64,000 nt of DNA from Methanoculleus caldifontis (GTDB taxonomy: Archaea; Halobacteriota; Methanomicrobia; Methanomicrobiales; Methanoculleaceae): positions 124,001 through 188,000 of the forward strand of contig NZ_WBKO01000001.1 of the NCBI RefSeq assembly GCF_032842345.1, read 5' to 3'. This document shows positions 50,699 through 59,470 of the stretch, piece by piece (the first letter of the stretch is position 1; each line of letters opens with the position of its first letter). The position numbers and the translations under genes are program-made. The notes beneath the pieces were generated by a model. The model was given only the letters and a program-made list of their open reading frames with translations. It was not told the DNA's origin and did no database searches.

Positions 50699-51373
50699 AT
50701 GCGTGTCAAATTCTGCGGAACGGCCGGTCTTGCGGATATGCAGTGTGCGATCGATGCAGGCTGCGACGCCATGGGCTTCATCATGGGCGTGACCTACCAG
50801 AGCAGCGATTTTGTGACGCCCAAAGATGCCGCAGCGATGATCCGGCACCTCCCGCCGTTCATCGAACCGGTCGCGGTCACCCACCTGCAGGAGACTGAAG
50901 ACCTTATTCGGCTGGTGAGAGACTCGCACTGCACGACCCTGCAGATCCAGGACAGCATCGAACCGGCGGAGATGGATGCCATCCGCGACGCTCTCCCGCA
51001 CCTCAAGATCGTCAAAGCCGTTCACGTGATGGACAGGTCGGCTATCACGGCCGGAAAGCGCTACGAGCCTTATGCCGACGCGCTCATCCTCGACACCAGG
51101 ACCACGGAGAAGATCGGCGGAACGGGGATCCCCCACGACTGGAAGATCAGTGCAACGATAGTCGCGAATTCGACAATCCCCGTTCTGCTCGCTGGAGGGC
51201 TCACGCCGGAGAACGTCGCGGAGGCGATACGGATAGTCCGCCCGTACGGCGTCGACGTCCACACCGGGATCAAGAGAGACGGTGTCCGCAACCCGGAGAG
51301 GACCCTGGCATTCGCCCGCGAGGCGAGAGCCGCTCTGCCGGACGACAAGGTATTTATGGGATCTGTCAGGTAA
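50699..51373 (+). CDS. trpF: Phosphoribosylanthranilate isomerase TrpF
   Basis: A 224-residue (beta-alpha)8 barrel for the third step of tryptophan synthesis. Catalytic Cys in VKFCGTAG (residue 6) and Asp in ALILDTRTT; phosphate-binding loops LLAGGLTPENV and GVDVHTGIKRDG. The usual KICG motif is KFCG here. SD GGGAGG is six bases before ATG. It stands away from other trp genes, which is a common archaeal state, and precedes the sensor kinase at 51506. Confidence 0.93.
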   Translation: MRVKFCGTAGLADMQCAIDAGCDAMGFIMGVTYQSSDFVTPKDAAAMIRHLPPFIEPVAVTHLQETEDLIRLVRDSHCTTLQIQDSIEPAEMDAIRDALPHLKIVKAVHVMDRSAITAGKRYEPYADALILDTRTTEKIGGTGIPHDWKISATIVANSTIPVLLAGGLTPENVAEAIRIVRPYGVDVHTGIKRDGVRNPERTLAFAREARAALPDDKVFMGSVR

Positions 51374-51505
51374 GAGATGCCGATACACATGCGCGCGGGC
51401 AGGATGACCGATTGTGCCGGAATCCATCCCATCCACCTTTATTACCATCCGTACCAGAGAGATCTCTTCTCAACATAGTCAGGTGATCCGGGAGCTCGAC
51501 CCACC

Positions 51506-53953
51506 ATGCATGCAACGCCACCGCCGATGCCAGCCGTCCCGGACGCCGTCCTCGACGACCTCAGTGAAGGTCTGCTCCTGCTCGACTCCGACGGACGGGT
51601 CGTGCAGGTCAACCAGGCTTTTCGCCGCCTTGTGCCGGTGCCGGAAGACCGGGACCTCTCGGGTGCGGACGGAACGGCGCTCGTCCGCACCTATCTTGCA
51701 CCGCTCATCGCCGACGCGGAGGCAGCCGCCCGCCTGCTCGCTTCGATCCGGACAGAGAAACCGCTCTCCGGGCTCGAGTGCCGGATCGCTCCCGGCCGAC
51801 GGGTGGCGTGCTCGGTCAGAACACCGGGCAACGGGACGGTAGCTCTTCTCGTCAGCGAGGTCACCGCGAGCAGGGAGAGCGAGGAGCAGAGCCGCTACCG
51901 GGAGCTCTTCGACCTCGCTCCCGACGGCTACTTTGTCTGCGACCCCTCAGGGTCGATCCTCGACGTGAACCGGGCGGGAGCGCTCCTCCTCGGCAAAGAG
52001 AAAGCGAGCCTGATCGGGACACCCGGCCTGTCGCACATCGTCCCGGAGTCCAGAGGGGCCTACCAGGAGCTCATCGCACGGCTGGAGGACGGCGGCCCCG
52101 AACCCCTGCGGGGGATCGAGGTCTGGATGCAGCCGGCGGCCGGAAAGCCCGTCCCGGTCTCCCTCTCGGCCACGGCAGTCCGGAATGACCGGGGGAGCCT
52201 CGTCGAGATCCGGTGGCTCGCCCGGGACATCAGCCGGAGGAAGCAGGCGGACGCGGAGCGGGAGCGGCTGCTCGGCGAGAACCGGTCGCTCGCGGCCGAC
52301 CTCGCGGAGGAGCGCGACCTCCTCCGGACAGTCATGGAGCACACCGACGTTCACCTCGCCTATCTCGACGCCGATCTCCGGTTCGTCCGGGTCAACACGG
52401 CCTACGCGGAAGGCTCCGGGTATGCGAAGGAGGAACTCCTCGGCCGGGGCCACTTCGACCTCTTCCCGAACCCGGAGAACCAGGCGATCTTCGAGCGGGT
52501 TCGGGATACCGGGGAGGCGTTCCGGATATACGCAAAACCGTTCGTCTACGAGAGCCAGCCCGAGCGCGGCACGACCCACTGGGACTGGAGCCTCGTCCCG
52601 GTGAAGGACGCAGCGGGAACCGTTCAGGGGCTGGTCTTCTCGCTCGCCGACGTCACGGAGCGGATACGGGCAGAGGGGGAGATCCGTATCCGGAACCGGA
52701 GGCTCGCCGTCCTGAACGCGGTCATCACGGCATCGGCCTCGGCGTTCACCCTCGACGAACTCATCGAGAACGCGCTCGATGCGGTGCTCGACACCTTCGG
52801 CTTCGACGTCGGGTCGATCTACATGCTGGAGGGGAAGGACAGGATGCAGGCGGTCATCCGGTGCTACCGGAGGGTCTCGGAGTTCGCCCTTATGCAGAAC
52901 CGGACCCTCGACGTCCGCCACTGGCCCTACAACCGGGTCTTCATCGCCGGGCAGCCGTGGTTCGTCGAGGGGACGGAGAGTGCCTCCACCCGCGACCGGG
53001 ACGCACTCGCGGACTTCGGCGTCTCCTCCCTCGCCTTCATCCCGCTCGTCGCCGAGTCCTCGGTCGTCGGGGCGCTCGTGCTCGGGAGCACCGGCGGGCA
53101 GGAGATCCCGCAGGAAGCCCGCCGGATCCTCGAGGCGGTCGGCCGGGAGGTCGGGGCCGGAGTCCTCCGGGGGATGTTATACGACCGGCTCGACGCGGCG
53201 AACCGGGAGGCGAACCTCTACATCGATATCCTCACCCACGATATCCGGAACGCCGACAACGTCGCGAACATCTACGCAGACCTGCTCAGCGAGACGCTCT
53301 CCGGGACGGAGCAGGAGTACCTGCAGAAGCTCCGGGCGAGCATCAAGAAGAGCATCGAGATCACCAAAAACGTCGGGACCATCCGGAAGATCCGCGAGAG
53401 CCGGACCGGGCTTGTCCCGATCGACCTCGACCGGGTGATCCGCGAGGAGATCGCTCACTACCCCGACACCCGCATCACTTACGACGGGCTGCATGTCACG
53501 GTCCTCGCCGACGACCTCCTGCCCGAGGTCTTCACGAACCTCATCGGGAACGCCGCAAAACACGGCGGGCCGGACGTGGAGATAGCGATCGCCGTCGAGG
53601 AAGGGCCGGACGAGGAGACGGTCCGGGTCAGTGTCGCCGACACCGGCCCCGGGGTCCCGGACGACGTGAAGGAAGCGATCTTTGCCCGGTTCGAGCAGGG
53701 GAAAGTCCGGGGGAGCGGCCAGGGCCTCGGCCTCTCGATCTGCCGGATGCTTCTTTTCCGCTACGGCGGCACCATCCGGGCGGAAGACCGCCTGCCCGGC
53801 CGGCCCGAGGAGGGCGCGGCGTTCCGGTTCACCCTCAGGGAGGCCACGGGCACCGGTACGGAAGAGACCTCGCCCATGCCCGGGGACGGCACCTGTGCGA
53901 AACCGGTAAAAAACCCCGTACACGACTTCAGGGATACCCCCGGAGCCCCGTAA
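51506..53953 (+). CDS. PAS-GAF sensor histidine kinase upstream of kaiC
   Basis: An 815-residue cytoplasmic kinase. PAS domains lie near residues 10-120, 128-245 (LFDLAPDGYFVCDPSGSILD) and 272-390 (VNTAYAEGSGYAKEELLGRG); a GAF domain near 405-560; the phosphoacceptor helix with LTHDIRNADN (His 578); the ATPase domain 665-778 (NLIGNAAKHGG, DTGPGVPD, SGQGLGLSICRM). A unique tail (779-815) follows. No membrane segment. Its GAF-kinase half is nearly the same as that of the kinase at 56128, so they are recent paralogues flanking kaiC-kaiB. SD-like AGGTGATC and GGGAG lie upstream. Confidence 0.93.
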   Translation: MHATPPPMPAVPDAVLDDLSEGLLLLDSDGRVVQVNQAFRRLVPVPEDRDLSGADGTALVRTYLAPLIADAEAAARLLASIRTEKPLSGLECRIAPGRRVACSVRTPGNGTVALLVSEVTASRESEEQSRYRELFDLAPDGYFVCDPSGSILDVNRAGALLLGKEKASLIGTPGLSHIVPESRGAYQELIARLEDGGPEPLRGIEVWMQPAAGKPVPVSLSATAVRNDRGSLVEIRWLARDISRRKQADAERERLLGENRSLAADLAEERDLLRTVMEHTDVHLAYLDADLRFVRVNTAYAEGSGYAKEELLGRGHFDLFPNPENQAIFERVRDTGEAFRIYAKPFVYESQPERGTTHWDWSLVPVKDAAGTVQGLVFSLADVTERIRAEGEIRIRNRRLAVLNAVITASASAFTLDELIENALDAVLDTFGFDVGSIYMLEGKDRMQAVIRCYRRVSEFALMQNRTLDVRHWPYNRVFIAGQPWFVEGTESASTRDRDALADFGVSSLAFIPLVAESSVVGALVLGSTGGQEIPQEARRILEAVGREVGAGVLRGMLYDRLDAANREANLYIDILTHDIRNADNVANIYADLLSETLSGTEQEYLQKLRASIKKSIEITKNVGTIRKIRESRTGLVPIDLDRVIREEIAHYPDTRITYDGLHVTVLADDLLPEVFTNLIGNAAKHGGPDVEIAIAVEEGPDEETVRVSVADTGPGVPDDVKEAIFARFEQGKVRGSGQGLGLSICRMLLFRYGGTIRAEDRLPGRPEEGAAFRFTLREATGTGTEETSPMPGDGTCAKPVKNPVHDFRDTPGAP

Positions 53954-54025
53954 GGTCCGATCGAGCTGTTCTCCGGCCCCTGGAGGCTCCGGGGGGGCCG
54001 GAGAGCAGCTACCACCATAAGCAGG

Positions 54026-54033
54026 TATAATAT
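54026..54033 (+). promoter_or_regulatory. TATA box of the kai operon
   Basis: A run tataatat centred about 30 bases before the kaiC ATG predicts a leaderless or three-base-leader transcript; no Shine-Dalgarno lies before kaiC, which fits. It suggests kaiC-kaiB-kinase starts its own transcript separate from the preceding kinase gene. Confidence 0.6.
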
Positions 54034-54058
54034 CAAGACCCGCTGAACTTTCTAACGA

Positions 54059-55783
54059 ATGTACCCATCCACAGGTGTCGCGGCAGAGTCGGGGGATACT
54101 GAGAATGCCCTTCTCAAGACCGCGAGCGGGATCAGCGGGCTTGACGAGATCACCAGCGGCGGGCTCCCGAAGGGCAGGCCCACGCTTGTCGCCGGGAAAG
54201 CGGGGAGCGGAAAGACGCTCTTTGCCATGCAGTTCCTGGTGAACGGCGCAGTCCGGTATAATGAACCCGGCGTCTTCGTCTCCTTCGAAGAGAGGGAAGA
54301 GGACCTGGTGAAGAACGTCCACTCGCTCGGCTTCGATCTCCCGCAACTCATCGCGGAGAAGAAGATCGCCCTCGAATACATCCGGGTCGAGAGGAGCGAG
54401 ATCGAGGAGACCGGCGAGTTCGACCTCGACGGACTCTTCATCCGGCTCGCCTACGCGATCGACTCTATCGGAGCGAAGAGAGTGGCGCTCGACACCATCG
54501 AGACCCTCTTTGCCAGTCTCACCAACGAGGGGATCCTCCGCGCCGAACTCCGCCGGCTCCTCTTCTGGCTCAAGGAGAAGGGTGTCACGGCCGTCGTGAC
54601 CGGCGAGAGCGGTTCGGGCGACAGCCTGACCCGGCACGGTCTCGAGGAGTACGTCTCCGACGCCGTCATCTTCCTCGACCACCGGATCCGGAACGAGATC
54701 TCGACCCGCCGGCTCCGGATTGTCAAGTACCGCGGCTCGTCCCACGGCACGAACGAGTACCCGTTCCTGATCACGGAGCGCGAAGGTTTCGTCATCATGC
54801 CGGTCACCACCCTCGGCCTGACGCACGAAGCCCTCGACGAGCGTATCCCGACCGGCATACCCCGGCTCGACACCATGCTCGGCGGGGAGGGGTATTACCG
54901 GGGCTCGAGCGTCCTGGTCTCCGGGACCCCCGGCACCGGCAAGACGAGCCTCGCCGCGGTCTTCGCGCGGGCCGCCTGCCAACGAGGCGAGCGATGCCTC
55001 TACTTCACCTTCGAGGAGTCGCCAGGCCAGATCGTCCGGAACATGCGGTCCATCGGGATCGACCTCGCCCCCCTGATCGATGCCGGGCTCCTCACCATCC
55101 ACGCCTCCCGGCCGATGACCTACGGCCTGGAGACGCACCTTGCGACGATGATCAAGGCCGTCCAGGACCTCGCGCCCGACGTGGTCGTCGTCGACCCGAT
55201 CTCGAGCCTGATCGCCGTCGGGGAGGAGATCGACACGAAGTCGATGCTGACCCGGCTCATCGACCACTTAAAGAGCCGCCACGTCACCGGGCTCTTCACC
55301 GATCTGACCCCGGGGGCGGAGGGGTCTTCCGATCAGACAACGATCGGGATCTCGTCGCTGATGGATACCTGGATCCTCCTCAAGAACGTCGATTCCAGCG
55401 GCGAGCGCAACCGCGTCCTCCACATCCTGAAGTCCCGGGGCATGGCCCATTCCAACCAGGTCCGCGAGTTCGTCATCACCGACGAAGGGATCGACCTCGT
55501 GGACGTCTACCTCGGCCCGGCCGGCGTCCTGACCGGTTCGGCACGCCATGTTCAGGAGGCTAAAGAAAGGGCCGAGGCGAGCGAACGGGCGGAGAGTCTC
55601 AGAAAGCGCAGGATCGAACTCGAGAGAAGGCAGAAGGCGGTCGAGGCGCAGATAGCCGCACTCGAAGCGGAACTTGAAGCGGAAACAGACGAGTTCGACC
55701 GGTACCGCCGGCAGCTGGAGCTCGACGACGAGACCCGTGCCGGGTACCGCAGAGAGATGGCGACGCGGCGGAGAGCCGATTGA
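54059..55783 (+). CDS. kaiC: KaiC homologue with two RecA-like domains and a coiled-coil tail
   Basis: A 574-residue double-domain KaiC. CI: Walker A GKAGSGKT (46-53), catalytic pair E77-E78, Walker B near [13 protein letters not shown]: Walker A GTPGTGKT (289-296), E319-E320, [11 protein letters not shown]. In CII the segment [17 protein letters not shown] aligns with the cyanobacterial phosphorylation loop and keeps hydroxyl residues at the equivalents of T426, S431 and T432 (T427, S432, S433). Instead of a short KaiA-binding tail, residues about 490-574 form a charged coiled coil. Four genes here: kinase, kaiC, kaiB, kinase. Activity as autokinase/phosphatase or only as an ATPase is not shown by sequence alone. 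Confidence 0.93.
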   Translation: MYPSTGVAAESGDTENALLKTASGISGLDEITSGGLPKGRPTLVAGKAGSGKTLFAMQFLVNGAVRYNEPGVFVSFEEREEDLVKNVHSLGFDLPQLIAEKKIALEYIRVERSEIEETGEFDLDGLFIRLAYAIDSIGAKRVALDTIETLFASLTNEGILRAELRRLLFWLKEKGVTAVVTGESGSGDSLTRHGLEEYVSDAVIFLDHRIRNEISTRRLRIVKYRGSSHGTNEYPFLITEREGFVIMPVTTLGLTHEALDERIPTGIPRLDTMLGGEGYYRGSSVLVSGTPGTGKTSLAAVFARAACQRGERCLYFTFEESPGQIVRNMRSIGIDLAPLIDAGLLTIHASRPMTYGLETHLATMIKAVQDLAPDVVVVDPISSLIAVGEEIDTKSMLTRLIDHLKSRHVTGLFTDLTPGAEGSSDQTTIGISSLMDTWILLKNVDSSGERNRVLHILKSRGMAHSNQVREFVITDEGIDLVDVYLGPAGVLTGSARHVQEAKERAEASERAESLRKRRIELERRQKAVEAQIAALEAELEAETDEFDRYRRQLELDDETRAGYRREMATRRRAD

Positions 55784-55811
55784 AGAGCGACCGGGACGGA
55801 GAGGAGAGTTC

Positions 55812-56126
55812 TTGAACCCTGAATCCAACGGCATCACGGCCCCGGACGACGCCGGCGAGTTCTGGCAACTCCGGCTCTACGTGGCAGGAAGAACCAGCAA
55901 GTCCAGGAGAGCGATCGAGAACCTCCGGAGGATCTGCGAGGAGCACCTTCCCGGGAAGTACTCGATCGAGGTGGTCGACCTTCTCGATCACCCGGAGATC
56001 GCTCGCCGCGAAGAGATCATCGCGATACCCACCCTGATCCGGCAACTGCCTCCTCCCTTGAGAAAACTCATAGGCGATCTCTCCGACGGGGAGAAGGTCC
56101 TCGTCGGTCTGGAGATCCGTCGCTAG
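55812..56126 (+). CDS. kaiB: KaiB homologue
   Basis: A 104-residue KaiB starting at TTG (55812) with GGAGAGGAGAG just upstream; 29 bases after kaiC. The core [40 protein letters not shown] and [20 protein letters not shown] with [10 protein letters not shown] match the thioredoxin-like KaiB and its fold-switch region. In cyanobacteria, KaiB binds the CI ring of phosphorylated KaiC and is linked to the SasA/CikA kinases. A histidine kinase gene follows directly, one base after the stop. The upstream frame extension is the shadow of kaiC. Confidence 0.94.
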   Translation: MNPESNGITAPDDAGEFWQLRLYVAGRTSKSRRAIENLRRICEEHLPGKYSIEVVDLLDHPEIARREEIIAIPTLIRQLPPPLRKLIGDLSDGEKVLVGLEIRR

Positions 56127-56127
56127 G

Positions 56128-59100
56128 ATGAGGGGGAATGCCGCAGGGAGGGAAGACCGGACGGTCATGAATAACGCCATTCGCCGGTCCATTCAGGAGA
56201 TCATCGAAGAACTCCAGAGCCTGGAGGCTGAGAGCGGCCGGAGCGGCGCGGATGAGGTTGCGATCCAGAAAGCCCTCGATACCTGTTCGGGAGCGATCCG
56301 CGAGGCGCGCAACGCGGCCCACAGCCATCGCCGTTCCAAAACGGGCAGTCCTGCGGAGCCGGGCCCGGGGTTTGGGTGCGATACCGCCTGTCTCGACGCC
56401 GCCTTCGCAAACCTGCCCGACTCCATCTTCATCCTGGACCGCAACCTCGCCTGCGTCTACGCACACGCACCCGTCATGGACCTGCGGGATCCGGCCGGCC
56501 GGGCCGCCGGGAGATGGGACCCGTTTCTCAGGCATGCCCGGGAGGTCTTCACGACCGGAATCGCCTTACGCGGCGAATTTTCGCCCGGTACGGCCGGCCG
56601 GAGCCAGAGCGTCTGTGACTACCTGATCAATCCGTTCTACGGCCCTTCGGGCAGCGTAGACTATATCTTCGCCGTATGCCGGGACATCTCGCAGCAGAGA
56701 CGCCTTGAACTGGCGCTCCGGGAGAGCAGGGATCGGTACCGCGCACTCTTCGAGTCGATGGCCACGGGGTTTGCCTACTGCGAGATCGTCTGCGACGACC
56801 GGGGGGAGCCCGCCGACTACCGGTTTCTCGAGATCAATCCGGCGTTTGAGGCGCTTGCCGGAATAGGCCGGGACTGCCTTGTCGGCAGGACGATCCGGGA
56901 GATCCTGCCCGATATAGGAGGCGAGGTTATTGCATCTCTCGGCCGGGCGGCGCAGACGGGTCTGTCCGTGCGCTTCGAGCACTATAACCCGGTGCTGGAG
57001 AAGTACCTCGACATCATCGCGTTCTGTCCGGAGCGGGGAAAGTTCGGCTGCCTGGTCGAAGATATCACCGCGATAAAGCGGACAGAACAGGAACGCGCAC
57101 GCCTGATGCGGCAGATCCAGTCGGAGAGGAAGCGCCTCGAAGCAGTGCTCCAGCAGATGCCCTGCGGCGTCATCCTCACCGAGGCCCCCTCGGGCAGGCT
57201 GGTCCTCGCAAACGACAGGATGCGGGAGATCTGGCCGTGTTCCCTTCCGGAGGGGGAGGAACCCTGCCCGGGCGGGAGCAGCGAAGGTGTCCGCCTGGGC
57301 TGGCGGCCCTACGAGATCGATGAATACCCTTTCTCGCGGATCATCAGGACCGGAGAGGCCATCATCGACGACGAGATCGAGATCCTCCGCGGCGATGGGA
57401 CGACGGGCCACGTCTGCATCAGCGCCGCACCGGTCCGGGACCCCGACGGGGTCGTGCGCTATGGCGTCATGACATTCTCGGACGTCTCGCGGCGGAAAGC
57501 GGCAGAGGAAGAACTTCAGGAGTCCGAGGAGTTCAACCGAAAGATATTCGAGAGCGTCCACGAGTGCATCAAGGTGCTCGACCTGGACGGAAATCTCATC
57601 TCGATGAGCCCGTACGGGCTGCAGGAACTCGGGATCGCCGATATCACGCCCTATCTCGGCACCAACTTTCTGTGTTTCTGGGAGGAGGAGCACCGGGATA
57701 TGGTCGCGGAGGCCCTTTCAGCGGCACGGCGGAACGGCAGAGGGCAGTTTGAAGCGCCCTGCCGGACGGCGGCGGGAGAGATGAGGTACTGGGAAGTTGT
57801 GGTCACTCCGATCTGTGATCCCCAGGGCGTCCCCGAACGGCTGCTCGCCACCTCACGCGATATAACCGAGCGCAAACGCTCAGTCGAGGCGTTGCGCCGG
57901 AGGGAACAGGAGTTGAAGGTGCTGCTCGCGTCTCTCCCGACAGGCGTGGTCGTCGTCGATGCAGCGACTCACCGGATCCTCGACGCGAATCCCACAGCGC
58001 TCGCACTCTTCAAGGCCCCCCGTGAGGAGGTCGTCGGGAAGTGCTGTCATAACCATATCTGCCCTGCCGAGGAGGGGAACTGCCCCATCACCGATCAGGG
58101 CAGCACGTTCGACAGGTCCGAGCGGGTCGTCCTCACCGCCGATGGAGAAGAGGTCCCGGTACTGAAATCGGTTGCCAGAGTGCATCTCTCGGGGCGGCCC
58201 TGTCTCATCGAGAGCTTCGTGGACATATCCGACCGGAAGCGCGCCGAAGAAGAGATCCGGGTGCGGAACCAGCAACTCGCGGTCTTAAACCGGATCATCG
58301 CGGCATCTGCATCCGCACTCGCCTCCGACGAGCTCCTCAGGGATACGCTCGATGCCACGCTCGAGCACATGGAGTTCGACGTCGGCGCCGTCTACCTCCT
58401 CGATCCCGACCGGCAGCAGGCGGTGCTCCGCTGTCACCGGGAGATGCCCGATCGCTACCTCTCCCGCTACCGGACCCTCAACGCCCTTCTCTCCCCCTAC
58501 GACGACCTCTTCGCTGCCGGGGAGCCCAGGTATATCGAGGCGGGGGAGACGGCACCCGCCCGGCAGGACCTTGCCGCCGCCCTCGGCGTCTCCTCCCTCG
58601 CCTTCATCCCGATCGTCGCGGAGTCCTCGGTCATCGGGACGCTCGTCCTCGGGAGCACCGGCGGGGAGGGGATCCCGCAGGAAGCCCGCCGGATCCTCGA
58701 AGCGGTCGGCCGGGAAGTCGGGGCCGGGATCCTCCGGGGGATGCTCTACCCGCGGATCGAGGCGGCGAACCGGGAGGCGAACCTCTACCTCGATATCCTC
58801 ACCCACGATATCCGGAACGCCGAGAACGTCACTCTCGGCTACGCCGACCTCCTCGACGAGACGCTCTCCGGGGTCGAGCGGGAGTACCTGCAGAAACTCC
58901 GGGCGGGCATCAAGAAGAGCATCGAGATCACCGCAAACGTCGGGACCATCCGGAAGATCCGCGAGAGCCGGGCCGGGCTCGTCCCGGTCGATCTCGACCG
59001 GGTGGTCCGCGAGGAGATCGCTCACCGTCCGGACGCCCGTATCACTTACGACGGCCTCGCCGTCGCGGTCCTCGCCGACGATCTCCTGCCCGAGGTCTTC

Positions 59101-59445
59101 ACGAACCTCATCGGGAACGCCGCAAAACACGGCGGGCCGGACGTGGAGATAGCGATCGCCGTCGAGGAAGGACCGGACGAGGGGACGGTCCGGGTCAGCG
59201 TCGCCGACACCGGCCCCGGAGTCCCCGACGACGTGAAGGAAGCGATCTTTGCCCGGTTCGAGCAGGGGAAAGCCCGGGGGAGCGGCCAGGGCCTCGGCCT
59301 CTCGATCTGCCGGATGCTCCTTGCCCGCTACGGCGGCACCATCCGGGCCGAGGACCGCCTGCCCGGCCGGCCCGAGGAGGGGGCGGCCTTCCGGTTCACC
59401 CTCAGAAGAGTTGAAGACGGCGAGCCTCCCGAACGGGAGGCGTAG
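56128..59445 (+). CDS. Multi-PAS/GAF sensor histidine kinase in the kai operon
   Basis: A 1105-residue kinase from the ATG one base after kaiB; an ATG at 56167 (MNNAIRR) would give a slightly shorter form. Residues 1-85 are helical. PAS domains lie near 90-205, 210-330, 340-460, 470-590 and 598-715; one carries a cysteine-rich insert (GKCCHNHICPAEEGNCP), possibly a redox or metal sensor. GAF 720-880, phosphoacceptor LTHDIRNAEN (His about 893), ATPase domain 980-1093 with NLIGNAAKHGG, DTGPGVPD and SGQGLGLSICRM. No REC domain and no membrane segment. Its operon position suggests output or input of the Kai proteins, as with SasA, though it has no N-terminal KaiB-like domain. Confidence 0.93.
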   Translation: MRGNAAGREDRTVMNNAIRRSIQEIIEELQSLEAESGRSGADEVAIQKALDTCSGAIREARNAAHSHRRSKTGSPAEPGPGFGCDTACLDAAFANLPDSIFILDRNLACVYAHAPVMDLRDPAGRAAGRWDPFLRHAREVFTTGIALRGEFSPGTAGRSQSVCDYLINPFYGPSGSVDYIFAVCRDISQQRRLELALRESRDRYRALFESMATGFAYCEIVCDDRGEPADYRFLEINPAFEALAGIGRDCLVGRTIREILPDIGGEVIASLGRAAQTGLSVRFEHYNPVLEKYLDIIAFCPERGKFGCLVEDITAIKRTEQERARLMRQIQSERKRLEAVLQQMPCGVILTEAPSGRLVLANDRMREIWPCSLPEGEEPCPGGSSEGVRLGWRPYEIDEYPFSRIIRTGEAIIDDEIEILRGDGTTGHVCISAAPVRDPDGVVRYGVMTFSDVSRRKAAEEELQESEEFNRKIFESVHECIKVLDLDGNLISMSPYGLQELGIADITPYLGTNFLCFWEEEHRDMVAEALSAARRNGRGQFEAPCRTAAGEMRYWEVVVTPICDPQGVPERLLATSRDITERKRSVEALRRREQELKVLLASLPTGVVVVDAATHRILDANPTALALFKAPREEVVGKCCHNHICPAEEGNCPITDQGSTFDRSERVVLTADGEEVPVLKSVARVHLSGRPCLIESFVDISDRKRAEEEIRVRNQQLAVLNRIIAASASALASDELLRDTLDATLEHMEFDVGAVYLLDPDRQQAVLRCHREMPDRYLSRYRTLNALLSPYDDLFAAGEPRYIEAGETAPARQDLAAALGVSSLAFIPIVAESSVIGTLVLGSTGGEGIPQEARRILEAVGREVGAGILRGMLYPRIEAANREANLYLDILTHDIRNAENVTLGYADLLDETLSGVEREYLQKLRAGIKKSIEITANVGTIRKIRESRAGLVPVDLDRVVREEIAHRPDARITYDGLAVAVLADDLLPEVFTNLIGNAAKHGGPDVEIAIAVEEGPDEGTVRVSVADTGPGVPDDVKEAIFARFEQGKARGSGQGLGLSICRMLLARYGGTIRAEDRLPGRPEEGAAFRFTLRRVEDGEPPEREA

Positions 59446-59460
59446 CAGACACTCGCATCC

Positions 59461-59467
59461 AAAAAAA
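59461..59467 (-). terminator. Oligo-T terminator of the ferritin-like gene
   Basis: Seven A residues on the given strand are seven T residues on the coding strand, three bases past its stop. The run is also only 16 bases past the stop of the convergent kinase gene. Confidence 0.45.
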
Positions 59468-59470
59468 TGA

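Noticed and set aside
53177-55267. A 696-residue frame antisense to the kinase and kaiC
   Set aside because: Compositional shadow; the sense strand carries all motifs of the kinase and KaiC.
54059-59445. A kaiA gene near kaiB-kaiC
   Set aside because: No frame between or around these genes resembles KaiA; all neighbouring space is used by the kinases and trpF.
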